A stretch of 64,000 bases of DNA from NCBI RefSeq assembly GCF_901933205.1, contig NC_044573.1, positions 48,947,493 through 49,011,492 of the forward strand, given 5' to 3'. Below, in pieces: positions 1-13,215 of this stretch. A program made the translations under genes and the position numbers. Numbering within the stretch: the stretch's first letter is position 1; every line of letters begins with the position of its first letter. The notes below the pieces were generated by a model. That model worked only from the letters and a program-made list of their open reading frames with translations. It did not search any database and had not been told where the DNA came from. The DNA comes from Camarhynchus parvulus (taxonomy: Eukaryota; Chordata; Aves; Passeriformes; Thraupidae).

Positions 1-544
1 AATCCTCCAGAATCAGCAGTGGAAGCCTCTTCCTCACGGGGCTGAGCTAGAAGTGTAAGATGATTCTCACCCAGCACAGATAAGCACTGTCAGTAATCCC
101 AGCACACACTTTGATGAACAGGCTGCATTACAACACAAGCCAAGTCCTCAGACCTTGGAGTTTCACTCTGAAAGCCAGAGGGACTGAACAAATCAGATTT
201 GCTCTACTGGTCTGTAGACACATTCCCTGCTATCCCCCAGACTTCCAGCATAGTCTCTTTCCTTTACTTCTTACAAATTTCTTCATGTTAGGATCTCTTT
301 GTCATGGTTACAAATGGGATGCTTCCTGCTACCTGGCACCTACAGCTATGAATGGGGACTCCCTACAAACAGAGGCAGCAGTTTCCTGGAAAAACCACAC
401 ATTCCTTTTGTACACCCAACAGTTACACTGTAAACAATGAATGTAGGGCTTTTTAAAGAATGTACCTCCCAGACACTTTGAGAGGCATTTTAAAAGATCT
501 CATTGCAATCTATGACTGCCTTGTGAGGGGAAGAGGAGGGGCAG

Positions 545-588
545 ACACTGATTTCTATGCTGACCAGTTACAGCATAGAAATCAGTGT
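545..588. repeat. Perfect 18-bp inverted repeat, 8-nt loop
   Basis: Left arm 545-562 (acactgatttctatgctg) is the exact reverse complement of 571-588. Loop accagtta. It abuts the 5' edge of a CR1 copy. Confidence 0.9.
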
Positions 589-589
589 G

Positions 590-848
590 AGGCAAAGGCC
601 TGAAGTTGTGTCAGGGGAGGTTTAGGTTGGATATCAGGAAAAGGTTCTTCACCTAGATGGTGGATGGGCACTGGAACAGGCTGCCCAGGGAAGTGGTCAC
701 AGAACCAATCCTGATGGAGTAGGAGAAATGTTTGGACAATACTCTTGGGCGGTGAATCTCGGGGATGGTCCTGTGATGGGCCAGAACTTGGACTCAATGA
801 TCCTTGTGGATCGCTTCCAACTTAACCTTTTCTATGATTCTGTAAATA
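590..848 (+). mobile_element. CR1 LINE 3' fragment
   Basis: Typical bird CR1 3' region in plus orientation: ggggaggtttaggttgga, then ggttcttcacc, gcactggaacaggctgccca and ggactcaatgatccttgtgg. It ends in the ATTCTATG-type tail (ctatgattctg). It is a 5'-truncated, diverged, inactive copy. Confidence 0.9.
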
Positions 849-3800
849 AATGTCCAGAAGAATCAAAGATACTTTTGGACCCCTCTTCTCTTGGCCTTGG
901 CTAGCAGAAAGGAAGGAATTGCACAGACATATCAGCAGAACTCAGTGGAAGGTGCAGGACACCAGACCACACTGTCCGGGTTCTCAGCCCTGCCCCTTTA
1001 CACAACCAGCATCGAAATGAGAATTGGTTCCTTTCCTTCCTTCCTTCCATCCACTCCTTTCACTCACTTTGCCTCAAATGCAGATGGGCAAGATAGGACT
1101 ATATATTGTCAGAAAAACCTCCAGTACTTGATTTTGGTAAGCCAGTTCATCAGCCTTTAACAATTGCTCACTGTTTTGCCCCAAACAAACCAAAAGTCAG
1201 CCTCCTGACCAGCATCAAGAGGCCCCATTGAGAGCCACCATCCCAGGCAGTTTTGCTGGTTTAAAGTGTGGTGAAAGCCAGAGACTCCGCTGTCATGCTG
1301 GATCCTGCCTGAGGCACAGACTCTGCAGCGTGGGATAAAATTACACTTCCACACCCCATGCAATACCTGTTTTGTGAGTATACAGTTTCAGTTTCCAGCA
1401 CTATCAGTTTAATGCCCTTGAAGATGCCAAGTTCCCTTTCAGGCATTTTAAGTTTGCTTTGGGTATAGACACACAGTAACAGACAACAACTGAACTAAAA
1501 GTTAGACAATCTGAGTCTAAAAAGAAATATGCGTTTCACTAACACACGCAGAACATGGCAACTAAGCCCCCAAACAGTCATGATATAAGAAATCTCCTCC
1601 ACATCTCTGGAAGAACAAATCTTTAATCTGAAATGAGCAGTAAGCACAACCATTACACACGAGAGTGGCAGAATCTGCCGGTGATCACTGACATTACCAG
1701 AGATTTGCCAAAGGACTGAAAAAGCCCTTCTCTTGTTTTCAAGATGGCAAAGAATCAGTGCTACAGTTCAGAAAGCTAAGGCAGGTGTGTCCAGCTTTGT
1801 ATTAGTAATACTTGCTCAGCAGATTAGAGGTACCCTCCCTTGATGAGTTTTAAATAAACAGGATGGTGAAGGATTCCATTGCTAAATTGAGACTTTTCAC
1901 TAATTTGTCACAAATGTCGTAATTATTTCAGTTATTAAGTATTCAAATTCATAACCCAGAAACGTGAGCATTGCTTTTCCAGCCTTGTCAAGTGATAGTT
2001 TTAGAAACACATTATCAACAGTTGAGAAGGTCCTCCTCCTAAGAGGAAGGAGAGGAAGCATCACTTTAAAATTTCATAAAATTGAGTAAGGTTTTAAGAC
2101 TACATCCAAGGAGCACAAAATTAACAGAGCAGAGGAGGGAAATCCTCTAAGGCAGATTGAATTGCGTGTGCCTGAATTCAAGGAATGGCTGAAGCTGAGG
2201 TTCACACACACAGGATGGATACCTGTAATTAAACACTAATCTACTGAAAGTCATGTATTTATGATTTATGTACAGAACCACATACATACACTCTCTTCAG
2301 TCACAGAAACAATATCTGTTTAACTACACACACTTTAAGGAAACATTGAGGCTGTTAAGTGTGTGGTTCTCTTCCTGTTTTGCCTGGCTTCTTTGTGAAT
2401 ATAGCTGCAGAACTGCAGGAAAACTGGTAACTAAACCAAAAACCGAATCAAGTGCAGAATGAGCTTCTGTAAACCCATAGAAATTGCATTTGAAGAGTGC
2501 ACTATGTAGCAAAATTCCTGGATGTTATAACAGGAAAGGAGAATAAATACTGTTAATAAAGGTAAAAAAGGATATTCAAAGTAATTTTTATTTGCACTCT
2601 TCTACTACACAACAGCATCTCAAGACCCTGAAACAGTGGGTGCCATACAGATATATAACAAATATGCAGGCCTTGTCCCAAAGCCAAGAGGAGAAGTTAA
2701 AATATTTGTTGAAAAAGCAGTAAATACAGTTCACATCAAAGCAAAGGAAAGATCAGGAGCACATGGCTATAAAGGTCACTGCATGCTTTTAATATCTCCA
2801 ACATTGTCATTATTTGTTTTCACTGGAGAAACAAACTCATTTTGCCTACCAGACTCCTCCAATTACAATGCAGACAGCCAGACAAGCAAAGGAATGGCCA
2901 GTACTAAAGTCAATTTACAAAAAAACTCACAAAGGCCAGCCACCTTAAGATCCACATAAATATTTGTTTCCGAGATTATGAAACAACTCTCATGAAAAGT
3001 CTAACCAAGCCTTAATAGTCTGAGAAGACCTGAACTATGAAAATATTGATTATTTTAAATCTTGTGATGATATTGAAATACTCTTCATGAAGGAAGGAAT
3101 TTCTTTGGAGTATCAGATCCATTAAAGGCCCCTTGGGTTTTAAACTGTACAAAGACTGGTCTAGCATGATAACAGAAACTGCAGATGAAGACAACATTTA
3201 GCCCATCTCCCACAAAGACGACCCTGACTTAAAATGTGCTAGAGAGAAAAAACCATAAATAAACACCTCAGTAGCTGCAGGTGCTTGCTGTGCAAAAACA
3301 ACAGGTAAAGAACTAAGACAAGGCAAACCCTGTAAAGAAGCAAGAGAAAACAGACACTAAAGATTCACAAAAGCCCCATGTGGGTCCATCACCCAGTCAG
3401 AGCTGCACTGGAGTGACCTTTCTTGGTACTGGATGAAAAGAACAGCACCCTGAGTACATGCATTCTTCATTACCAGGCATTCCAGCCTAACCCACCTAAT
3501 GACTGATAACATTCAAATGTACAGACATAGGTATTTACCCACAGGTATCACTGTGAAAATGGTGTACTATTCTAGAGACACTATGAGCTATTTTAAATAT
3601 TTAATAAAATGAAAAGCAAATTAATATAGTTCCAGAATATTCTGTATCATTTCCTGTATTATTTCTCACCAGGAGCAGTCAAGGTAAGCTGACAAATTTT
3701 TTATCTTCTTAAAACGGCATGAACTTGTTTGCTTGCTATCTGTGCTACTGTTCACATGCATCTGCTTACATTTCACAGCAACAAGAGAAAATAAAGGAAT

Positions 3801-5304
3801 AATCAAAAATCAAATCTCAGTTAAAACAAGAGAGACAAAGGATAAGCACATATATGTAGCTCCTGCAAGTAGAAAAGAGTAGCTAAGTCAACAAACTGTT
3901 GGGAAACTAGTAGTGCCATTGAATAAAACCAGGCAAATTATTGATTTTTAGCTTTATGGACTGTTGACTCTGGAAGCCATCCAGTGGGTGATAAAGGAAA
4001 GTAATATGCTTCTTAAAACATTAAGAATTCAATAACCTCATGCTAGAGTTTGGATCTCCATTTTATATGAGCAGTTTCACATACACAGAAGAGCAGGTAA
4101 CTGCGTACACAAGACCCTAACATGACAGGCATATTAACAATGACTAGCAATATATATTTTATCACGAAGCTCTCACCAGTGAAGTTTTTCACTATTCTGC
4201 GAAAAAAAAAGTACGAGCTGCAAACTCAAAAAACACCAACAAACAAGACTTGAGTTCTGAATTTGTTTGTAAAAGCTACCAAGCTAGCTATCTTTTTCCT
4301 TCAGAAAAAGAAAATAATCGGTCAGCTGTAAATTATTCAGATCTAATAAATACACATACTATAAATTTGCTATTTAAATGCTTTCTAGGCTCTCCTGTTA
4401 CATGGTAGAATGGTAATAACTGAAATTTAAAACAGTGTCTTGAGGCTACAAACTAACATTTGTTTTGTAAACAAAAACTGGTACAATCCATCTCTTCCCT
4501 CCGCCCCCCAAAGGAAGTGCTCATACACATAAAACCATTTGAAGAGAGAAAAAAAAAAATAGTCACAATTGTAAGTAGCAGAATCCCTGCCACAGTAAGA
4601 GAGTTTAAATACTAGGATCCATGTAGGAAATAGGAATTAAATGATACAAGGGAGACAGTGGCTACACAAGCTTGACAAGACCTGCTATAAATCAACAGCC
4701 ATCAGCATCCCTCTGCCACCACTGCTTACCTACCCTAAGCACCATAAATATTTTTCTTTAACAATTTGTTGGGTTTGTGTTTTCTGTCTGTTTTGTTGTC
4801 AGACAAAAAGTCAGCATATTAGAACAATGTGTATTTTTTTATACTCTGCCAAAGGCACACTGCCCCTCCCGCACACGAGTGGAAGTATAGACAATTTCAC
4901 ATTGTCTTTGGCAAAGCTGTCTTCTGTAACAGGCAGGCATTGCATTCTGTACTCTCCAAGCCTACCCTTGTTTTTAACAGTTATTTACCCAAACTGTAAA
5001 CAGAAGTCAAAGTAAACACACAGAAGCTCACTCATATATTTCAGATGCAGGACCATTATCCCTACCAGAAGAAATGTGATTAATAACTAAAAAGTATTGT
5101 TTTCTTCATAGCCAAAGCAGCCAATTGCATAACAAGCCAGGGGATTTAAACACACCTATCATGCACAGCACATTTGTGAGTGCCAAACTGCACCAGTCAC
5201 TTACAGACTCTCTGTAGCACACAGAACAGCTAATAAAACTGCTGTGCCTGCTGTGCAGCGTATCCCACAGGCAGCCCTGATTGCACTGCAGAACAGCAAC
5301 GTAC

Positions 5305-5434
5305 CTTTCAGTCTTGTGGAATTCCCATTTTTTTGCTGCTCATCCTCTTCATTAATGGTGAATAAACCTGGGGGATTTGGCCTGGCACTTTTCTTCAGTC
5401 TCTCTTGTCGGAGGGCAGTAGTTGAACCAGGCAT
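5305..5434 (-). CDS. MAP7: Candidate alternative MAP7 first exon (MPGSTTALRQERLKK...)
   Basis: A 130-nt open segment starts at ATG (A at -3), reads MPGSTTALRQERLKKSARP, then NPPGLFTINEEDEQQ, and ends CTGAAAG|gtacgt. It leaves phase 1, exactly like the CpG-island exon 11 kb upstream, so both could splice to the same second exon. The peptide is basic, then acidic, and has no domain I recognise. The upstream sequence to about 6060 is GC-richer than its surroundings, as expected for a second promoter. The MAP7 link is inferred from strand, position and phase. It could instead belong to an unrelated transcript. Confidence 0.55.
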
Positions 5435-6060
5435 GCTGCTGCTCCTGCCTCTTGCTTATTAAAAAAAAGTAAGAAACTCCAGCGCCTGATTAGCTGCTAG
5501 CTGCAACGCTGTCTGCTCATTTGAGCACTTGTAACAGATCCCCTATGGATAAGCAGTATGCAAACAGCTGACAAATACCAACATCTAGTAGGCAGGAAAG
5601 GCTTGCAGTCGTTCCCCTCCTTGAAGAAAAGCCCTTGTCAAAGGCACATTGGTTTGGATGCAGCTCTTTGCTGTCTTAACCTGTTCAATCAGATCCCAGC
5701 CCACAGCTCCAGGTTCCCTGCAGCAGCACCTTCTTCCCTGCAACCTTCTTCCAGCCACAGCACACTAAAATATTCAGCACACAGTACAAGAGGAGAAAAT
5801 ATGATACGCCGCTGTTAACAGTTGCCCTGACAACACGGACACATCCTAATCAAAGGAGGGTCTATGAGTGCTGTCTCCTCAGCTGCAGCAAGCCGGCCTT
5901 GGGAACGCTGTCTCCTGCACGCTTGTGGAGAGCTGGAAGCTCCTCGGCAGCAGGGGCTGCTCCTTCCTCCTCTCCAGGCAGCGGGAGAATGGAGCTGCGG
6001 TTGCACAAGCAGATGAGCACTGAGTGAAAAGAAGCCTGGAAGGCGCCAGGCATGAACCTG
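5435..6060 (-). promoter_or_regulatory. Candidate promoter region of the alternative MAP7 exon
   Basis: Upstream (minus-strand sense) of the ATG at 5434 is a segment with local GC enrichment, strongest at 5810-6055. It includes the X-box-like 14-mer gttgccctgacaac at 5821-5834. There is no clear TATA box near the ATG. The role is inferred from position and composition. Confidence 0.35.
5821..5834. promoter_or_regulatory. RFX X-box-like element
   Basis: The 14-mer gttgccctgacaac has the two half-sites of the RFX X-box (GTTGCC and a GRCAAC-like half, with one A for G) at a 2-nt spacing. It lies about 390 bases upstream of the alternative ATG. Confidence 0.35.
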
Positions 6061-9000
6061 CTTTTTGCTCAGCTGTTCCGTTTATTCATGTTTCAAAATT
6101 TCAGCCTAACCTAAAACAATGAGGATGAGTCCTCTTCTGTATTTGCATGTGCTGGGTGTCGTGTGTGCCACCGCCCCCCCACCCCGTTAATCACCTTCCT
6201 ATGCAGTACATACCTTTTGCATTAGGAATGCATACACCCACAATTACAGGCAAGTGTTGGAACATTCTTTTCCACACGTGAAAACGCAAAAATGAGAATT
6301 TCTAGCTTTTGTGGAAAGCATGGGGCAACAAAATTCTGAAAATTCTGTGCCACGCCATTAGTTTTACAGCACCAACCTTTAACATACACTTCGCAAGATG
6401 AGCAAAGTCCAAGCAGCCCAGGTAGTTTTAGTTAATTGATTTCCCTCATATGCTGGCATTCTGGATTTTCTTTAGCCATTTACAACACAATGCTTGCTCA
6501 CAAGTTTTGCAATCCAAATGCTTCATCCTTCACAGCTGCAAATGCCACTATGCAACATGCCGGATAGTTCACCTGAGAGACACCTTAAACTTCATCCGCT
6601 TCCACCTCAGTTCAGTGTGTGCTCACCATTTCAAAATGCTACCGAAGAAAAACTGCCAGCTAGAATCAGTCTATAATTTTAAAAGTACATTATTTTTCCT
6701 CACTTCAGGGTTGTTTTGTTTTGGTTGGTTTTTTGTTTGTTTGTTTTTTTAAGAGAATCTTGATGTAACCTGATCAGCCACCACAAGATGGCACAGACAT
6801 TAGCTGACAAGTCTGTAGGCAGCTCATTGAAAACTGTGAGTTACACAGATGTATGTGATCACCTAACGACACAGGTAACAAAACCGAAGAAGGGTCAGAA
6901 TTTATGACATGAACTATGCTGACTGCCATAGTGGCCTGGGATGCTCTTTACAGAGGAGTCCTGGATCATGCTCAGCTGGCAGGATAGCTCTGTCCTTGCA
7001 CATCTCGGGCTCATGAGCCAGGATCACAGCAGATCAAGAAGAACACAGCACCACCTGAAGGCTCAGCTGCGCTGTTCTTCCCTCTCCAGCACAGCCACAA
7101 AACACCCAACCAAAACAGAAGCATTTTGCAGGACCAAGCCCAGAGCCCACCTCTAGTATGTTATTTTCTCCTGGCTACACCTTGGACTCTGGGCGTACAC
7201 GGAAGCTGCACATGATGACATTCGTGTGCAGTCAGAGACGCTTTGTACTACAGGGTGTGGACAAAAGAGTAAGGAAAGAAGCTCTAACACAAGCTGCTCT
7301 TTGGCTCAGCAGTTTGCCTTCTGGGTTTTTTACAGGCACCACTACTTTATTCCATAAAGAGAAGCAGCTTCATTCCTCAAATCCCATCCACCTAACGCCT
7401 CCCACAAACACTACATAACAGAACACACATCATCACAGAAAGTGGACAGTAGTTAGTACCATCGCAATTTTTCATATGTGCCAAGACTTGCCAACAGAAA
7501 AAAGTAAAAGAAAACAATATTTATATGGCAGCTTCATTAAATATTCCCCACCCTGTTTCACTGCTTTAAGTCACTAAGTAAGGATTTCTACCCTTTTTAA
7601 AAATATGTTTAATCATCTTTGATTAGAAAGTCCTTAAATAGGCATTTCTAAACATGTAAGAAGTATATAACACACAAGAATACCCATGACTGGAGCAGTT
7701 TCCCAGCTTACAGGTATGTGTACCGTTTCAGCATGTCCATTTCCCTATTATTGAAGGAGTCATGCAGAACAGCTACAGCACTGAGAATTACTTCCTTGGT
7801 CCTTGCAGGATCCCCCACACGCGTAAGAGTGACTTGCCCTCCATACAAAACGTAGTAATAACCAAGTCTGATGCTTCAGGGGCTGGTGCAGATGGATTTG
7901 AGCAATGACTCACAGGCAACTGAGGTGTTGGTACATTTTTCTTCCTGTTGACTTACTAATGCAGAGGTGACAGAGGAAAAGTATCAACAGCACATTCAGC
8001 TTACACAGCAAGTTTTTATTTCAAGGTCCCTGTGGTTAAAAACTATGCCAGCTCACAACATGTTTCCAAATGCCTAATAAAATGCAACCTACTACATATA
8101 AGAGACACCTATTATAATTAAAACCCCCCATAACTTTGAGCACTTGGGCTTTTTTTTTTCTGAAAAACATTTCTAAAAATACTATTAAACATGCATTAAA
8201 GGTAGCAGCACTGCATAAGAGACTGTACTGACAACTCCCCCTTCCTCAATCCACTGGTTTAAGGAAGAAAAAGAAGTTCCTGAGGTACTCCTAGCAGGAA
8301 AGCTTTGCTTATTTCAGCTTCGTCTCATCTACGTGGGAGCTTCTATCGGAAAACTGGGATGAAAGCAACATTTTCCTGAGGGAACAAAGGGGTGGATAAT
8401 TTTAGGAACAAGGCTGTTAAACACTTAAAAAAAATAAAAAGACAAAACAAACAATTTTCTTAAATAACCCCTATTATTGATATTTTCCCCCCTCTAACCA
8501 TTAGTCATCCATGTTTTTATCATTAAAACAATCACAGCTGAGCTCTCTTACTGATGGAGTAAAACTCTCTCAAAAGATTGAGTGAGGGCAACTGTGTATC
8601 TTGAGGGCACTGGGTCATTTATGGGTTTTCCTTTCTACAACACCTGCAAACTGATTATCAGTCAAACCATGACACTTAAACACACCCACTTTCACCCACT
8701 GGGTTCTATAGGTATAATTACCTGCACAAAACATCATCTGATATGCAGCAGTCTTTAACAGCAGTTTAACAAGGACTATTAGGACACTTATATCATGATA
8801 CAGGAAATGTAAATATTTATGACAACACGCTGAGAGATGCTTCTGCTTCATCATGAGCTATTAAGACTTGATATCTTTACCTATGAAATGCAAAGGAAGT
8901 TGAAGCCAGTCACCATGGCTGAACTCTAGATTTGCTATCTTCTTTCATTAACAGGATTGTTTCATTCCCTGTAAACTATCCAAACTGTCCATGAAGCTCA

Positions 9001-11183
9001 TTACTGTGATTTAGAGTATAATGAATTGCATGTAACTCTACATTCCACAGCCACTACCTTGTGAAAGCTTCCCCTCATCTTGCATGTATTTTGTATCAAG
9101 AAATAGATCAAGTAAATATGTTATTTTAGCATACATTCCTTTACAGATTTCCACTATTTCATTGTTATTTCTGATTTTCTTACAACTGAAAAGGTTCAGA
9201 GCAAGGTAGTTATCTATCTTAGAATTTTGCTTTCATATTCATGTTTTCCCTGTGTGAAACAATAGGGTTCCATTGGGAACTAGGTTCCAAATGTTTCTTT
9301 CTTGGGGGAAAAAAAAAATCAGGAAAATTCAGTTAAAATCTCCCATCCTGTTCTGCAAAAAAACATTACAATAAAAAAATTTTAACATACCTAATCATCA
9401 AAACACACAAATCATATTTAGTATAGATTTTTCATGTTTTCAATATTAATCATCTGTATCAAAAGCTTTTTCTAAGAACTCATTTAAAAATACATATTAT
9501 AGGCAGTGCTGGATCGTACAAATCTCAAATTTGAAGGGATCCATAAAGATCATCAACTGCCTCTGCCTCACAGGGCTATGTTGGAATATACATACATACA
9601 CTAATTAAACTCCAAACTCAATCTATTCCTGGTTTTCTTCAGGAATCATATGTCTGTTTATTTTCTACTTCACTGGGTTTTGAATCAGGAAGTCAAGCCT
9701 AAAAGATGGAGAAAGTAGGGCCTGGTTTGTTTTTCTTTTTTTTCCTACTCATATGAGAAAACAGCTATTTATCCAGCCTTAAAGGATTGGAAACTTCCTC
9801 TTCTCCAGCATTTAAATCTAGGACAAAACAAACCAGCCTTAAAAATGCAGGATTCATCTCCGTACCTCGTTTTGGGGTATTTTACAGTTAACTGGGAAAT
9901 AGCCAAAATAGCCACTGTATCAGAAAAAACACTTTCTTCCATTAAGTCAACCACTCTCTCAAACACCTAATGTTTTCCACTGCTGCTCTCTATTTTCTCT
10001 TCCCTGTACCTCGTTTTCCAAAAATGACATATAATAACCTTGTCTTTATAGAGGTTTCTAAGTTTCTCTTCAAAGATATCTCTAAGGCCTCACTTATTAT
10101 ATATTATATACAAGATAATAAAGGACCAGCCAATTATTTTTACTGCAGTAATGTAAAATTTAATTTTACTGAATTATTTTTAAACAACTTCAGTATATAA
10201 ACATCTGGTATAATAACTGATTTCTTCTTTTCCCCTTCTTGGAAGGAAAAATTTGCCTCTTGAATTAATCAATAAGAATATAAAATGCTAGAGAATAAGA
10301 GTGGAAACCTTCTTCCCAGTTTGCTGGCAGTGCCACACACTGGACCAAGGGCTGTTAAGAACTCCTCAGAAGTGACTAGGCAGAAGATAAGTGTTAACTG
10401 TTTCCCCTTCTGTCAAAGAAATCTAAACCTGTGTACATTTCCATACATAGGAAAAATTTAGAAGGTTGAAAGCCCTACCCTGTTTCAGCCAAACTTATCA
10501 GCACAAAAAGGCACATGAACATCAGGAGCTCATCAAGAGTCTCATCGTTCACAAACACTTTCCACCCATACACACCAATAAAACAATCAAATACAAGACT
10601 TACATTAACAAGTCTGTCACATATTTTAATTAAATTGATTTGCATAGTATGACTAATTATAAACATTGCACAAGGCACACCATAATGAATCAAAAACATA
10701 TTTGATCATAGTCAACACTTTATTTATATATAACAGAATGATGTTGGATCAGGCCCTATAGTAGAACATATCATATAACTTCAACCAATGGTCAGTTAAA
10801 TAAGGAAAGGCAGCAAGGAATTGGGAGTTGACAGAACAGCAGCAAACAGGAATTTGGTAGAAGATAGGAGTTATGAATTCTAATTGCCCTACAACTAATA
10901 GCCAGGGCAATGTTGTCACTGCTTCTGTCTGGGGGAAAAAAAAAAAAAAAAAGCTTATTTTTTACAATACCTGGGTTTAAGGCATGTCAAGAGAACCAAG
11001 CATTTGTATAGCACTCAAAATTAAGAGCACTTACATACTAAGTTTTCAGTAGAAATGAATACTTCAAAGACAAGGCTCCAAGCTTTTTTTCACAGAAACA
11101 GGGACATGAAAGAAAAGGAACTATGCCAAGACCAAATTAAATTTTTTTCCATTGTTGTATTACCGGATGGAATCCTGTGAACT

Positions 11184-11209
11184 GTGTTAATTACCAGTGT
11201 TAATTACCA
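11184..11209. repeat. 13-bp tandem duplication
   Basis: Two exact copies of gtgttaattacca in direct succession. Confidence 0.9.
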
Positions 11210-12899
11210 GTGCTTTCCTGACATCTTAGTTCCCAACATGTTTCTTAAGAGGATGACCAAGATGTCTGGACTTTTGGATAAAGAAGAACAGAGTTTCAGA
11301 CAGAGAGACAAGGATATATTTGGAGACATCAGTACTTTATTTCTCCCCTCACGAGTCTCACAGTGACTCTCCTTCTGGAGCACAAATCATTCCATCACCT
11401 CTCTGAAGAATCTCATTGTCAACAAGAGTCAGGGTTTCTAACTCCATTTATATGAACAGCAGGGCAGCCTAGTCCCTGCATGTCATCTTAGCAGACACCT
11501 TACAGTTGTTTCCCCTGAACTCTGACAGATCTCCTAGAATATATATTTTCAGGCTTTGTCCCTAAAGCCTACTTGTTTTCATGAAAGGAACTATGGCACA
11601 GCTCCACAACCAACACTAAGGGAGAGATGCAGAATTAAACCTGAACCAGCCTCACAAATACACCATTTCTCATGCATGTGTAAGGCAAAAAAAAAATATA
11701 TATACACAGAGTCTTTTCTATCATAGTTCCTGGCAGACCACTGCATTTCTCTAATACAAGTCACATAGAGGGGATCCCCTCCCTGAAGGAAGGGCAGATA
11801 CACAAAGCGTTACAACAACAGCAGCCGCACACTGTGGCTTGTACTGTGGATGTAGACTTTCTTTTCTGCTTGCAGAAATATGCGTATGTTGCTGCAAGAT
11901 GATACAGTATTTACATAATTGAGGCAATTATTTCTCTGATCATTTAATTACCTTCAACACCACAAATAATTTTCAGCTCTAAAGTATTAAATTTGTTTAT
12001 CTGGGATAATAATAAATCATGCAAATAAAATATTAGCTATCTCAGAGTACTGTAAATTTACAACTTTTTGAAGTTTGAAAAAGCACATATACAAGTACAT
12101 CTCTTTTCAAAACTAAGCCCAAGGGAAACAGCAATGCATACGACTTTAACTAAATAAGTAAAACTTCTCTTTCTGTACTGGAAGTACCACATAAGCAGGC
12201 TGTTTGACCATCACTTAACAGGCCCAATTCTTCACAAACTTTATTTTTTTAATGGCAGTGTTTGGCTTTGGTACTTTTTGTGTGTAGAGTTACTATGGTT
12301 TTGAACTTTTGGGGGGGGATGTTTTGGACAGGGTTGGATTTTCGTTGCTGAGTTTGTGTTTCTTGTGGTTTGTTTCACGCACACATACACCTCGTTCTTT
12401 TGTTTTTTTTTTTTTTACACTAGTAATGCTGGGTGTAGGTGGGTGGAGAAAGCTTGACTCCCATTACACAATAAGCACAGAAAAAGGCTCATTCGAACTT
12501 TTCCATAGTGTGTAGTCCCTGCACAGACATTACTTGACCAATAAGAGATACCCAGTACTTGAACAGCTTTCTGAAACTGAGGGATAGCTTCTATGAGGAT
12601 TTTAACCTAAATTTAATTTAGCTGTATCATTTTCATTCTAGAAAGTACTGATAAATCTGAGTCTCTGTGCATTCAGTACTGCCTCAAAAATCGTTAACGT
12701 GGGACCAAAGATACAATCACAGGCTCTGAGACATGATTTCATAGTTTGAATAGATTTTCTTTAGAGGGGAGGTGGCAATAGAAGAATTGCAGATCCATGA
12801 TTTATATACCAAAAGATAGAAAGGATTCGCAATGTGCTAACGTTTAGATAATCACAGATGGAAACTAGAGCACGCCCACTACACACAGGCATCAATACC

Positions 12900-13215
12900 T
12901 GCAGCGTTCGTGAGCGCACACCCTCGCGGCAGTGCCTGATTCCCCACACCTGGAAACAGCTCCCGCAGTCGCTGTTTATGGAACGGGTGAGTGCAAGGAG
13001 CCGTGGCCGGGGCAGAGGTGACTCCGGGCGGTACCGCAGCCTGTGCTGGAGCACCGGGACATCACCACCCCGGTGCCGGTGGCTGGGCACGGGCATAGTC
13101 CATCCCCTCCTCCGGTCACAGTGACCGCCCTGCACCCGGCAGATCCCCCGGGAAGGACATGAATCGCCTGAGCCGGCCAGAGAGACAAAACCTGCGTGTC
13201 ACAACACCGTCGTGT
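12900..13215. promoter_or_regulatory. Small CpG-rich patch inside MAP7 intron 1
   Basis: About 30 CpG dinucleotides in roughly 310 bases, against very few in the flanks. It may be an orphan CpG island, that is an enhancer or alternative promoter, or an unmethylated remnant. Open frames on both strands overlap here but none has recognisable protein features. Confidence 0.45.

Larger units (their letters stand above)
1..5304 (-). other. MAP7 intron sequence (inferred), no exon seen
   Basis: AT-rich non-coding sequence downstream of both first-exon candidates. It contains the hairpin at 545-588, the CR1 tail after it and a short CCTT microsatellite at about 1030-1048. The second MAP7 exon (DSYKVQDKKN in mammals) was looked for on the minus strand and not found. 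Confidence 0.6.

Noticed and set aside
582..797. 71-codon minus-strand open frame
   Set aside because: It is the antisense of the CR1 3' fragment.
9510..9575. CR1-like string with tttgaagggatccataaaga
   Set aside because: Only a weak similarity over a few dozen bases; noted under the intron but not called.
12761..13135. 124-codon minus-strand open frame
   Set aside because: It runs through the CpG-rich patch and has no protein-like pattern or splice structure.
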